Assembly (NCBI GenBank): GCA_024638845.1
Contig: JAHEJN010000009.1
Coordinates: forward strand, 1 to 63,635
Direction of reading: 5' to 3'
Origin: Acidimicrobiales bacterium
GTDB lineage: Bacteria > Actinomycetota > Acidimicrobiia > Acidimicrobiales > JAHEJN01
DNA: 63,635 nucleotides
The position numbers and the translations under genes were made by a program. The notes beneath the pieces were generated by a model. It had not been told where the DNA came from and did no database searches. It saw only the letters and a program-made list of their open reading frames with translations. This document shows, in pieces, positions 10,519-18,305 of the stretch. Within the stretch, counting starts at the first letter, position 1, and each line of letters opens with the position of its first letter.

Positions 10519-13197
10519 CTACTTCGCGTCGGCCCAGGTGGGTCCGAAGCTCAGGTTCACCTCGAGGGGAACACGGAGATCGAAGGCCGCTCCCATCACG
10601 TCGGGGACCAGGGCGGCCATGACGTCGTGCTCGCCGGGGGTGACCTCGAGGATCACCTCGTCGTGCACCTGGAGGATCAGCCGACTGGCGCGACGGTGCT
10701 CGACCAGCGCCCGGTCGAGCTTCACCAGCGCCACCTTGAAGATGTCGGCGGCCAGGCCCTGGATACCCGCGTTCATGGCCTGGCGTTCGCCGGCCTGGCG
10801 GATGCGGAAGTTGCTCGACGACAGCTCGGGGATCTGACGGCGCCGCCCGAACAAGGTCTCGGTATAGCCACGCTCGCGGGCCAGCGCCACCGTGTCGTCC
10901 ATGTACTGCTTCACGGCGGGAAACGCGTCGAAGTAGGCGTCGAGGATTTGCGCGGCCTCGTCGGTGGGGATGTTGAGCCGTTGGCCGAGACCGTAGGCCT
11001 CCATGCCGTAGGCCAGGCCGTAGGACACCATCTTCGCCTTGGAGCGCTGCTCGGTGTTCACCTCGGCGGGTTCGACCCCGAAAATCCTCGACGCGGTGGC
11101 GTTGTGGATGTCGTCGCCCGCCTCGAACGCCGCGATCAGGCCCGGATCCTCGGCCAGATGGGCGATACAGCGGAGCTCGATCTGGTTGTAGTCGGCCACC
11201 AGCAGCTCGTAGCCCTCGGCCGCGACGAACACCTTGCGGAAGGCCCGGCCGGTCTCGGACCGCACCGGGATGTTGTGCAGGTTCGGCGCATCGGAGCTTA
11301 GCCGCCCGGTTCGGGCGACGGTCTGGTTGAACGTGGCCCGAATGCGGTCGCCGGGTCCGACCTCGGCCAGAAGTCCCTCGCCGTACGTCGATCGGAGCTT
11401 CTCGACCTCGCGGTACTGCAGAAGGTGATCGACGATGGGATGGTCGTCGCGCATCTTCTCGAGCGTCTGCGCGTCGGTGCTGTAGCCGGTCTTGGTCTTC
11501 TTCTGCGGGGTGAGACCCAGCTCGTCGAACAGCACCTCGCGCAGCTGCTTGGTGGAGTTGACGTTGAAGTCGTGGCCGGCGTCGTCGACGATGGCCGCGC
11601 GCAAGTCCTCGGCCTTCGACCGCAATTCGTCGCGCAGCGCGGTGAGCTCGCCTACGTCGACGCCGACACCGACCATCTCCATCCGGGCGAGCACGGTGAC
11701 CAGCGGGAGCTCGATCTCACGGTTCAGCTCGTCGAGCCCCTGGGCAACGAGGGCGGCCTCGAGCGGATCGACCAGGAAGGCAACGGCGAGCGCCTCTCGT
11801 GCCGCGACCTGAGAGCGAACCACCGGTTCGTCGCCGAGTGCGAGCTGGCCCGATGAGTCGCCGCCATCTTCGTCGTCGGGCAGGGCCTTGTGGGCATAGC
11901 GCCGCAGGAGGTCGGCCAACAGGTACCGGGCCTCGGCCGGGTCGAGGAGATAGGCCGCCAGCCTGGTGTCGATGGCCAGATCGGCCACCGGGATCTCGGC
12001 CGTGAGGAAGTGCCGTACGAGCGGTTTCACCCCGTGCCCGGCCAGGCGCCGCCCGCCCGGAGCCAGCACCGAGGCGAGCGCTGCGACCACGCCCTCGTCG
12101 GCGAGGAGCTCGGCCGAGAACCACGCCACCTCTCCCCCACTCGCCTCGGTGACCACCGCCAGGCCGTCGAGCAGCCGCTCGGCGTCGTCGGCCCACACGG
12201 CAGCCACGGCAAGAGGCCCTTCGGCAGCAGCGAGGCCTTCGAGCACGCCAATCGCTGCGGCCGGCGTGTCGATCTCGGTGGTCTCGGCCTCGATCACCTC
12301 GTCGCCGGGCCCGGCACCGACATCGGCTTCCCACGCCTCGGCCAGCCGGGCATGCAAGGTCTGGAACTCGAGGAAGTCGAACAGCTGGCGCACCGCCTCG
12401 GGATCGGGGGTCCCCCGCTCGAGCTCGATGTAGTCGAAATCGAGCTCGACGTCTCGCACGAGCACCATCAGCTCGTTGTTGAGCCGCACCGAAGCCTCGT
12501 TGGCCGCCAGGTTCTCGCGCAGCTTGGGTGTCTGGTCGTCGACGTGCTGGTAGATGCCGTCGATCCCGCCGTAGGTGTTCACCAGCTTGGCCGCCGTCTT
12601 CTCTCCGACACCAGGCACGCCGGGCAGGTTGTCGCTCTTGTCACCACGAAGAGCCGCGTACTGCACGTAATCCGACGGCTTGACGCCGGTCCGTTCGAAG
12701 ATCCCGTCCTCGTCGTAGAACGCGTAGTCGCTGACGCCGCGCTTGTTGTAGAGCACCTTCACGTGGGGATCCTCGACGAGCTGATATGCGTCGCGATCGC
12801 CGGTGACCACGATGCAGTCGTCACCGTTGTCGCGGGCTCGCGTGGCGAGGGTCGCGATGATGTCGTCGGCCTCGACGCCGGCCTTCTCGATGATGGGGAG
12901 CTCGAGCACCTCGACCACCTGACGGACGAGCCCCATCTGCTGACGGAGGATGTCGGGCGTCTCCTTGCGGCCGGCCTTGTAGGTGTCGAGCCGCACATGG
13001 CGAAACGTCGGCTCGGGACGATCGAAGGCAACGGCGATGCGATCGGGCTGGTGATCGCGCACCAGGTTGATGAGCATCGACGTGAAGCCGAACACGGCGT
13101 TGGTGACCTGCCCCGACGCAGTGGCCAGGTCGGTGGGTAGCGCGAAGAAGGCGCGGTAGGTGAGCGAGTTCCCGTCGATGAGCATGAGCGTGGTCAC
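10519..13197 (-). CDS. polA: DNA polymerase I
   Basis: 892 residues. Residues 1-290 are the 5'-3' exonuclease (MTTLMLIDGNSLTYRAFF, VVTGDRDAYQLVEDP, GVPGVGEKTAAKLV). Residues 310-480 occupy the place of the 3'-5' proofreading domain but lack its DxE and other acidic metal ligands, as in mycobacterial and Thermus enzymes. The polymerase domain has motif A LLVADYNQIELRCIAH, motif B SKAKMVSYGLAYGM and motif C ILQVHDEVILEV. It removes RNA primers and fills repair gaps, including those left by UvrABC. The GTG at 13197 follows TAGGGT (13205-13210) by 7 nt, predicting a leaderless mRNA. Confidence 0.97.
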   Translation of the reverse strand: MTTLMLIDGNSLTYRAFFALPTDLATASGQVTNAVFGFTSMLINLVRDHQPDRIAVAFDRPEPTFRHVRLDTYKAGRKETPDILRQQMGLVRQVVEVLELPIIEKAGVEADDIIATLATRARDNGDDCIVVTGDRDAYQLVEDPHVKVLYNKRGVSDYAFYDEDGIFERTGVKPSDYVQYAALRGDKSDNLPGVPGVGEKTAAKLVNTYGGIDGIYQHVDDQTPKLRENLAANEASVRLNNELMVLVRDVELDFDYIELERGTPDPEAVRQLFDFLEFQTLHARLAEAWEADVGAGPGDEVIEAETTEIDTPAAAIGVLEGLAAAEGPLAVAAVWADDAERLLDGLAVVTEASGGEVAWFSAELLADEGVVAALASVLAPGGRRLAGHGVKPLVRHFLTAEIPVADLAIDTRLAAYLLDPAEARYLLADLLRRYAHKALPDDEDGGDSSGQLALGDEPVVRSQVAAREALAVAFLVDPLEAALVAQGLDELNREIELPLVTVLARMEMVGVGVDVGELTALRDELRSKAEDLRAAIVDDAGHDFNVNSTKQLREVLFDELGLTPQKKTKTGYSTDAQTLEKMRDDHPIVDHLLQYREVEKLRSTYGEGLLAEVGPGDRIRATFNQTVARTGRLSSDAPNLHNIPVRSETGRAFRKVFVAAEGYELLVADYNQIELRCIAHLAEDPGLIAAFEAGDDIHNATASRIFGVEPAEVNTEQRSKAKMVSYGLAYGMEAYGLGQRLNIPTDEAAQILDAYFDAFPAVKQYMDDTVALARERGYTETLFGRRRQIPELSSSNFRIRQAGERQAMNAGIQGLAADIFKVALVKLDRALVEHRRASRLILQVHDEVILEVTPGEHDVMAALVPDVMGAAFDLRVPLEVNLSFGPTWADAK

Positions 13198-13246
13198 GGT
13201 CGTGACCCTACGCGCGACAGCGGGTCACGCGACGACTCCGTAGCGC

Positions 13247-13873
13247 TCAGTCGGCGGCCGTCGCGTCGGGTGCCAGCGTGCCTTCGAGCACGTCGGCGGC
13301 GACCTCGCGCATGGACCGGCGATCGGCCATGGCCGTGGTCTGCACGAACCGGAACGCCTCGGCCTCGCTCATGCCGTGCTCGTCCATGAGGACACCCTTG
13401 GCTCGATCGATGAGCTTGCGGGCGTCGAGTCGCTCGCCGAGCTCGGCGGCCTCGCCGGCGAGGGCGAGCGTCTCGAGGAACCGGGCATGGGCGATCTCGA
13501 CGGCCGGAATGAGATCGTGGCGCTGCCACGGCTTCACGAGGTAGCCGAGCGCACCGGCATCGGTGGCGCGAGCCACGAGATCGCGCTGGCTGTACGCCGT
13601 GAGGATGACGACACCCGCGAGACGCCGCTCGGTGAGGAGATCGGCGGCCTCGATCCCGTCGATACCCGGCATGCGGACATCGAGTATCACCAGGTCGGGT
13701 CGATGCTGTTCCACCAGCCCCAACACCTCGTCACCTCGACCGGTGCTGGCGACCACCTCGTAGCCCTCGTCGACGAGGCACTCGACCAGATCGAGCCGGA
13801 TGATCGGCTCGTCCTCGGCCACGATCAGCCGCAGCGGACGGGTCGGTGTCGCGCTCCCGTCGCCCACGCTCAT
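13247..13873 (-). CDS. ANTAR-domain response regulator (RNA-binding antiterminator type)
   Basis: 208 residues from ATG 13873, which overlaps the stop of the upstream coiled-coil gene as ATGA. Residues 14-135 form a complete receiver (IVAEDEPIIRLDL, phosphoacceptor Asp65 in LVILDVRMPG, Lys in GYLVKPW). Residues 145-200 form an ANTAR domain (ARKLIDRAKGVLMDEHGMS, EAFRFVQTTAM). ANTAR proteins bind paired hairpins in mRNA leaders and prevent termination. It resembles actinobacterial PdtaR (Rv1626), which is phosphorylated by the kinase PdtaS. No kinase is in the window, so its partner is encoded elsewhere. Confidence 0.93.
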   Translation of the reverse strand: MSVGDGSATPTRPLRLIVAEDEPIIRLDLVECLVDEGYEVVASTGRGDEVLGLVEQHRPDLVILDVRMPGIDGIEAADLLTERRLAGVVILTAYSQRDLVARATDAGALGYLVKPWQRHDLIPAVEIAHARFLETLALAGEAAELGERLDARKLIDRAKGVLMDEHGMSEAEAFRFVQTTAMADRRSMREVAADVLEGTLAPDATAAD

Positions 13874-14157
13874 CTGCCCGTGAGTTGATCGAGAAGGTCG
13901 TCCTGTACCCGCTCGAGACGCTCGATGTCGGCGATCACGGCCCGTCGATGCTTCTGCATGGCCTGAGCATGACGGTCGGCCACCCGATGCTCCTTGTCGG
14001 CGACCGGGGTCTCCGACACCAGCGCGCGGATGCGGGCGTCGTCGGCCTCGGACGCGAGCTGCTCGAGCTGCTCGTCGGCGATGCGCAGGTCGTCGCGGAG
14101 GCGGTTCAGTCGATCGGTGAGATCGACGAGCCGGCGTTCGATCTGCGCACGTGCCAT
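13870..14157 (-). CDS. Small coiled-coil protein coupled to the ANTAR regulator
   Basis: 95 residues, nearly all predicted helix with heptad-like leucines (RRLVDLTDRLNRLRDDLRI, ERLERVQDDLLDQL) and no membrane segment. The ATG at 14157 lies 7 nt after TACACT (14165-14170), so it heads a leaderless transcript, and its TGA overlaps the ATG of the ANTAR regulator. I do not recognise a named family. The coupling suggests a role with the regulator, for example as an adaptor, but that is inference. Confidence 0.8.
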   Translation of the reverse strand: MARAQIERRLVDLTDRLNRLRDDLRIADEQLEQLASEADDARIRALVSETPVADKEHRVADRHAQAMQKHRRAVIADIERLERVQDDLLDQLTGR

Positions 14158-14198
14158 CCGGTGGAGTGTAGAGGACCGAACTCGGGCACCCTGGTGGC

Positions 14199-14690
14199 GT
14201 GCGCGACCGCAGCCAGCTCGTCACGATCGTCCTGGCAGCTTGTCTGTTGACGGCTGCCTGCGCGCGCACGTCCGCCGACAGCGCGAGCTGTGGCAATCCG
14301 ATCCGGGAGGCGCTCGACCCCCAGTCGGGATTGCACCTGCTCGACCCCGAGACGATCGTCTACCTGAGCGACCCGCCGACCTCGGGACCGCACGTCGGCG
14401 TCGTGCCCCGAGGCGGCGCCGAGACCGACCCCCTGCCCCGCCCGATTCAGGTTGCACTCCTCGAAGCGGGTGGTGTCATGGTGCAGTACGGGCGCCTCGC
14501 CGACACCGATCGCGTCGCGCTCGAAGCCCTCGCGAGAGAGCTCGTGGTGGTAGCACCGTCGGATGATCTCGGGCCCGACGAGATCGTCGCCACCGCCTGG
14601 TTGCACAAGCTGACCTGTGGCGCCGTCGACGTCGACTCACTCCAGACCTTCGTCGACGACCACCTCGGCCGCTTCGCCGGCCACCCCTGA
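14199..14690 (+). CDS. DUF3105-family lipoprotein
   Basis: 163 residues from GTG 14199. The N-terminus ends in a lipobox, LTAAC, so the mature protein should be lipid-anchored outside the membrane. It carries the DUF3105 hallmark DPPTSGPHVG and a following hydrophobic stretch with GGVMVQY. The family is common in actinobacteria and has no known function. It is divergent from the coiled-coil gene, with 41 bp between starts, and is followed by a decamer repeat and a hairpin. Confidence 0.82.
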   Translation: MRDRSQLVTIVLAACLLTAACARTSADSASCGNPIREALDPQSGLHLLDPETIVYLSDPPTSGPHVGVVPRGGAETDPLPRPIQVALLEAGGVMVQYGRLADTDRVALEALARELVVVAPSDDLGPDEIVATAWLHKLTCGAVDVDSLQTFVDDHLGRFAGHP

Positions 14691-14700
14691 CCTTGCCTGA

Positions 14701-14760
14701 TCTCGCCGAATCTCGCCGGATCTCGCCGGATCTCGCCGAATCTCGCCGGATCTCGCCGAA
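14701..14760. repeat. Decanucleotide tandem repeat, six copies of TCTCGCCGRA
   Basis: Six back-to-back 10-bp units differ only at base 9 (A, G, G, A, G, A in order). The array lies between the stop of the DUF3105 lipoprotein gene and a long imperfect hairpin next to tRNA-Leu. The unit length is not a multiple of three and the array is outside any supported gene. It is a minisatellite or protein-binding array; the copy number is probably variable between strains. Confidence 0.9.
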
Positions 14761-14807
14761 ATCGGTTTGCTGGGGCTCAAATCTGGGGCCCAGGAAACCA
14801 ATTTCGG
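14756..14807. terminator. Long imperfect hairpin between the decamer array and tRNA-Leu
   Basis: Arms 14756-14776 and 14787-14807 match at 18 of 21 positions around a 10-nt loop. It lies 3' of both the lipoprotein gene (plus) and the tRNA (minus), so it may terminate both. It has no U-tract. Confidence 0.55.
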
Positions 14808-14819
14808 CCGTGGTGGGAG

Positions 14820-14903
14820 TGCCCGGGGCGGGACTTGAACCCGCACGATCCGAAGATCGGGGGATTTTGAGTCCCCTGCGTCTGCCAATTCCGCCACCCG
14901 GGC
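14820..14903 (-). tRNA. tRNA-Leu (anticodon CAA)
   Basis: 84 nt with a long class II variable arm. The acceptor stem is GCCCGGG / CCCGGGC with discriminator A (14820). The anticodon stem GGGGA/TCCCC encloses loop CTCAAAA, giving anticodon CAA, which reads UUG. The variable arm GATCTTCGGATC folds as a short hairpin, and the T-loop GTTCAAGTC is canonical. CCA is not encoded, as usual in actinobacteria. Confidence 0.97.
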
Positions 14904-14934
14904 GGGCACCGACGCAAAAGCGTACCCTCGTGGC

Positions 14935-15057
14935 GTGCAACCCCGTCGACTGCTCGCCCGCCTCGTCCGATGGGCCGTATTCGCCGCAATCGTTGCGGCG
15001 GCACGTGAAGCGGCCATTCGTCACAACGACGCGAAGTACGGTGCCCACCGGCCATGA
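14935..15057 (+). CDS. Predicted 40-residue single-span membrane protein
   Basis: Reads MQPRRLLARLVRW, then a short hydrophobic stretch AVFAAIVAAA, then a charged tail AAIRHNDAKYGAHRP. The N-terminus is strongly basic (net Arg), fitting an inside-positive anchor, though the hydrophobic run is short. Support comes from TACCCT at 14923-14928, ending 6 nt before the GTG, the same arrangement as about twenty larger genes here. It lies between tRNA-Leu and fabD. No family recognised. Confidence 0.55.
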   Translation: MQPRRLLARLVRWAVFAAIVAAAREAAIRHNDAKYGAHRP

Positions 15058-15151
15058 CCGTCGCCCCAGCCGGCGATGAAACCTCTGGGCGGCTCCGGGG
15101 GTCTGAATCCCCACGCGCAAATCGCGCGCGCGCGAGGAGAACAACGACACG

Positions 15152-16339
15152 ATGATCGCCTTCACGTTCCCCGGGCAGGGTTCACAGAAACCAGGCATGG
15201 GGGCGGCATGGGTCGACCATCCTTCGTGGGAGATCGTCGACGAGGCCTCACATGCCGCCGGTCGTGACCTCGGACAACTCCTCCTCGAAGCCGATGCCGA
15301 CGCGCTCAAGGAGACCCGGAACTCGCAGCTGGCGACCTTCGTCGTGAGCCTCGTCGCCTTCGATGCGGTCACCCGCGTCGGTGTCGAGTCGAACGGGTAT
15401 GCCGGTCACAGCCTCGGCGAGTACAGCGCGCTGACTGCGTCCGGTGTGGTCGAGTTCGACGACGCCGTCCGGCTGGTGACCGAGCGAGGTGAAGCCATGC
15501 AGAGCGCAGCCGACGAACGGCGCGGCACCATGGCCGCGGTGTTGGGCCTCGACGACGACAAGGTCGATGCTGCCTGCATGCGAGTTTCGGGCGAGGTGTG
15601 GGTCGCGAACTTCAATGCGCCCGGACAGGTCGTGATCGCCGGCGACCCCGATGCCATCACCGAGGCCTCCGAGGTGGCCATCGACCTCGGTGCCAAGAAG
15701 GTCATGCCCCTCGCGGTCGGAGGCGCGTTCCACACCCCTTTCATGGCATCGGCCCGCGATCGGCTGGCCAAGGCGCTCGACCGCGTCGAGTATCGGTCGC
15801 CCGATCAACCGGTGTACGCCAATGTCGACGCCTCGGCCCACGACGGAGCCCAGCACTGGGACGGGCTGCTCAACTCCCAGCTGTGCAGCCCGGTGCGGTG
15901 GCGTCAGACCATGCACAACATGGAGGAAGCCGGTTTCATCACCTTCGTCGAGCTCGGACCCGGTGCCGTACTCACCGGCATGGCCAAGCGAACCCTCACG
16001 CGGGCCCAGACGCTCAAGGTCAACACGCCCGCCGACGTCGACGCGCTACTCGAGTCGCTGGCCTCACCGCACGGCGGAGCGGCCACCGGCCACGATGGCG
16101 AGTCGCTCTACGCCACCGAGCGACTGGTGGTCACCCACTCGGCCGGGATCTTCCAGCCCGTCGCCGATCTCCCCATCGGCTCGGCCATCACGGCTGGACA
16201 TCTCCTCGGTCACGTGGGCGACGACGAGGTCCGCTCGGCCTTCGACGGTGAGCTGATGGGATACCTGGCCGTCGCCGATGAGCGAGTCAAACCGCGTCAA
16301 CCCGTGGCGTGGCTCCGATCCCTCGGCGACCCGTCGTGA
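15152..16339 (+). CDS. fabD: Malonyl-CoA:ACP transacylase with a C-terminal lipoyl-like extension
   Basis: 395 residues, about 80 more than usual. Residues 1-305 are FabD: FTFPGQGSQKPGMG, the nucleophile elbow GHSLGEYSA, and catalytic His in GGAFHTPFM. It loads malonate onto the ACP encoded three genes downstream. Residues 324-395 (THSAGIFQPVADLPIGS, DGELMGYLAVADERVKP, RQPVAWLR) have the two half-repeats of a biotinyl/lipoyl barrel, but the hairpin tip has no EAMK-type lysine. The ATG at 15152 has an AGGAG site 12 nt upstream. First gene of the fab run, coupled to fabH by GTGA. Confidence 0.93.
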   Translation: MIAFTFPGQGSQKPGMGAAWVDHPSWEIVDEASHAAGRDLGQLLLEADADALKETRNSQLATFVVSLVAFDAVTRVGVESNGYAGHSLGEYSALTASGVVEFDDAVRLVTERGEAMQSAADERRGTMAAVLGLDDDKVDAACMRVSGEVWVANFNAPGQVVIAGDPDAITEASEVAIDLGAKKVMPLAVGGAFHTPFMASARDRLAKALDRVEYRSPDQPVYANVDASAHDGAQHWDGLLNSQLCSPVRWRQTMHNMEEAGFITFVELGPGAVLTGMAKRTLTRAQTLKVNTPADVDALLESLASPHGGAATGHDGESLYATERLVVTHSAGIFQPVADLPIGSAITAGHLLGHVGDDEVRSAFDGELMGYLAVADERVKPRQPVAWLRSLGDPS

Positions 16340-17271
16340 CCGGGGCCCGCATCACCGGCATCGGCACCTCACTGCCCGACAGGGTCGTCACCAACTTCGA
16401 TCTCGAGCAGACCCTCGACACCTCCCACGACTGGATCGTCGAACGCACGGGGATCCACGAGCGCCACATCGGCGAATCGACCACCCAGCTCGGTCTCGAG
16501 GCCAGCCAGAAGGCCCTGGCCATGGCCGGTGTCGACCCGGTCGACCTCGATCTCATCGTGTTCGCCACCACGACCCCCGACAGCCTCTTCCCGATCGGCG
16601 GTTGCCTCGTTCAGGACGCACTCGGCGCCCACCGTTCCGGCGCCGTCGACCTCAACGCCGCCTGCTCGGGGTTCATGTACGCCCTGATCGCCGGCTACGG
16701 CTACATCGGGCGAGGCATCAGCAAGGTTCTCGTGGTCGGGGCCGAGACGCTCAGCCGCATCGTCGATTGGGACGACCGATCGACCGCCATCCTGTTCGGT
16801 GACGGTGCCGGGGCCGTCGTACTCGAGGCGACGACCGACGCCAACGACAGCCTTCTCGGCTGGCACACCGGCTCGAAGGGCTCGGCCGGCTCCATCCTGC
16901 GCTGCACCGACATGCGCGGGTTCATCGAGATGGAAGGCAAGGAGGTCTTCCGCCAGGCGGTGTTGGCCATCGAGGAAACCGTCGGAATCACGCTCGAACG
17001 GGCCGGTGTCGGCGTCGACGAGGTCGATGCTTTCGTCTTCCACCAGGCCAACGTCCGGATCATCGACGCCGCCTGCAAACGGATCGGCGCCGACCCCGCC
17101 AGGTCGATCAAGGTCATCCAGCACACCGGCAACACGTCCTCGGCGTCGATTCCGCTCACCATCGACGAGGGGCTCCGTACCGGCGCCATCGCCAACGGCG
17201 ACACCGTGCTCATGGCCGGCTTCGGTGCCGGGATGACCTACGCCAGTGCCCTCCTACGATGGGGTCCATGA
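16336..17271 (+). CDS. fabH: 3-oxoacyl-ACP synthase III
   Basis: 311 residues from GTG 16336, which overlaps the fabD stop as GTGA; an earlier in-frame start at 16309 would lie inside fabD and is less likely. It begins MTGARITGIGTSLPDRVV and shows the catalytic triad: Cys in DLNAACSGFMYAL, His in FVFHQANVRI and Asn in QHTGNTSSASIPL. FabH starts fatty-acid chains by condensing an acyl-CoA primer with malonyl-ACP. Whether it prefers straight or branched primers cannot be read. Confidence 0.95.
   Translation: MTGARITGIGTSLPDRVVTNFDLEQTLDTSHDWIVERTGIHERHIGESTTQLGLEASQKALAMAGVDPVDLDLIVFATTTPDSLFPIGGCLVQDALGAHRSGAVDLNAACSGFMYALIAGYGYIGRGISKVLVVGAETLSRIVDWDDRSTAILFGDGAGAVVLEATTDANDSLLGWHTGSKGSAGSILRCTDMRGFIEMEGKEVFRQAVLAIEETVGITLERAGVGVDEVDAFVFHQANVRIIDAACKRIGADPARSIKVIQHTGNTSSASIPLTIDEGLRTGAIANGDTVLMAGFGAGMTYASALLRWGP
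17255..17260 (+). promoter_or_regulatory. Candidate internal -10 element for fabG inside the end of fabH
   Basis: TACGAT lies 7 nt before the fabG ATG (17268), the same arrangement seen at leaderless starts elsewhere in the window. It falls within the last codons of fabH, so fabG could be made both by read-through and from this promoter. Confidence 0.5.
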
Positions 17272-18002
17272 CCGCCGACGCCGCTCCCGCCCGCGTCGCG
17301 CTCGTCACCGGAGGGTCCCGCGGCATCGGCGCCGCCTGTGCTCGTGCCCTCACCGATGCGGGGTACCGGGTGGCCGTCACCGCTCGAGGCGAGACACCCG
17401 CCGAACTCACCGCCAGCGGCGTGCTCGGCATCCGCTGCGACATCACCGACAGCGCCGCCGTCGAGGCTGCGTTCACCGAGATCGAGGAGAAGCTCGGTTC
17501 GGTCGACATCCTGGTCTCGAACGCCGGAATCACCCGCGACGGCCTCGTGCTCCGCATGTCCGACGACGACTTCGCCGCGGTGATCGACACCAATCTCACG
17601 GCTGGGTTCCGGGTGGCCAAGCGGGCGGTCAAGTCGATGATGCGGGGCCGCTTCGGACGCATCGTGTTCATCTCCTCGGTGGTCGGCTCGATCGGCCAAG
17701 CAGGTCAGGCCAACTACGCGGCGTCCAAGGCCGGCCTGGTGGGTCTCAGCCGTTCGCTCGCCAAGGAGTTCGCGTCCCGTGGCGTCACCGTGAACGTCGT
17801 CGCCCCCGGCCCGATCAGCACCGACATGCTCGGCGAGCTCACCGACAAACAGCGAGCAGCCATCACCGACTCCGTTCCGCTCGGACGCACCGGCACCCCC
17901 GAGGAGATCGCAGCCACCGTCGTCTTCCTGGCCTCCGACGGTGCCGCCTACATCACCGGCGCCGTCATTCCGGTCGACGGCGGGCTCGGCATGGCAGGCT
18001 GA
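17268..18002 (+). CDS. fabG: 3-oxoacyl-ACP reductase
   Basis: 244 residues, a short-chain dehydrogenase with the NADPH-binding VALVTGGSRGIGAACA, NAGITRDGLV, catalytic Ser in VFISSVVGSIGQ, and YAASKAGLVG with catalytic Tyr and Lys. It reduces the 3-oxoacyl-ACP made by FabH or FabF. The ATG at 17268 overlaps the fabH stop (ATGA). An ATG nine bases earlier is in frame, but the coupling and the upstream TACGAT favour 17268. Confidence 0.94.
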   Translation: MTADAAPARVALVTGGSRGIGAACARALTDAGYRVAVTARGETPAELTASGVLGIRCDITDSAAVEAAFTEIEEKLGSVDILVSNAGITRDGLVLRMSDDDFAAVIDTNLTAGFRVAKRAVKSMMRGRFGRIVFISSVVGSIGQAGQANYAASKAGLVGLSRSLAKEFASRGVTVNVVAPGPISTDMLGELTDKQRAAITDSVPLGRTGTPEEIAATVVFLASDGAAYITGAVIPVDGGLGMAG

Positions 18003-18008
18003 CGCCCG

Positions 18009-18028
18009 TACATTCATTGCCGTACCAT
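18009..18028 (+). promoter_or_regulatory. Candidate acpP promoter with two -10 hexamers
   Basis: TACATT (18009-18014) and TACCAT (18023-18028) lie in the 63-nt gap between fabG and acpP, leaving a leader of about 30-45 nt with a CGGAG ribosome site. A separate promoter fits the need for far more ACP than enzyme. Confidence 0.4.
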
Positions 18029-18065
18029 TCGCAAACCCACGAACCCGAACACGGAGTACCCCACC

Positions 18066-18305
18066 ATGAGCGATGAGCTCTTCACCCGTTTCCAGACGTG
18101 CGCCGTCGAAGTCCTCTCGGTCGATGCATCCCAGGTCACCAAGGAAGCCAACTTCGCCGACGATCTCGACGCCGACAGTCTCGATCTCGTCGAGCTGGTC
18201 ATGGCCCTCGAAGAGGAATTCGATGTGAGCGTCGAAGAGGAAGAGCTCGAGGGCATCGAGACCATCGGGGCTGCCTACGACCTCATCACCTCGAAGCTGG
18301 CATGA
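18066..18305 (+). CDS. acpP: Acyl carrier protein
   Basis: 79 residues, acidic, with the phosphopantetheine attachment serine in DDLDADSLDLVELVMALEEE (the DSL motif) and a typical four-helix layout. It carries growing acyl chains between the fab enzymes encoded around it. It has a CGGAG ribosome site and its TGA overlaps the fabF ATG (ATGA), so the two are coupled. Confidence 0.97.
   Translation: MSDELFTRFQTCAVEVLSVDASQVTKEANFADDLDADSLDLVELVMALEEEFDVSVEEEELEGIETIGAAYDLITSKLA

Noticed and set aside
12070-12290. Loss of the proofreading residues in PolA as a novelty
   Set aside because: A degenerate 3'-5' exonuclease domain is the normal state in actinobacterial DNA polymerase I.
14701-14760. 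CRISPR-like repeat or origin iterons
   Set aside because: 10-bp units with no spacers and no AT-rich region, dnaA gene or DnaA boxes nearby.
15076-15267. 64-codon frame overlapping the fabD start
   Set aside because: No promoter or ribosome site, low-complexity composition, and it overlaps fabD in another frame.
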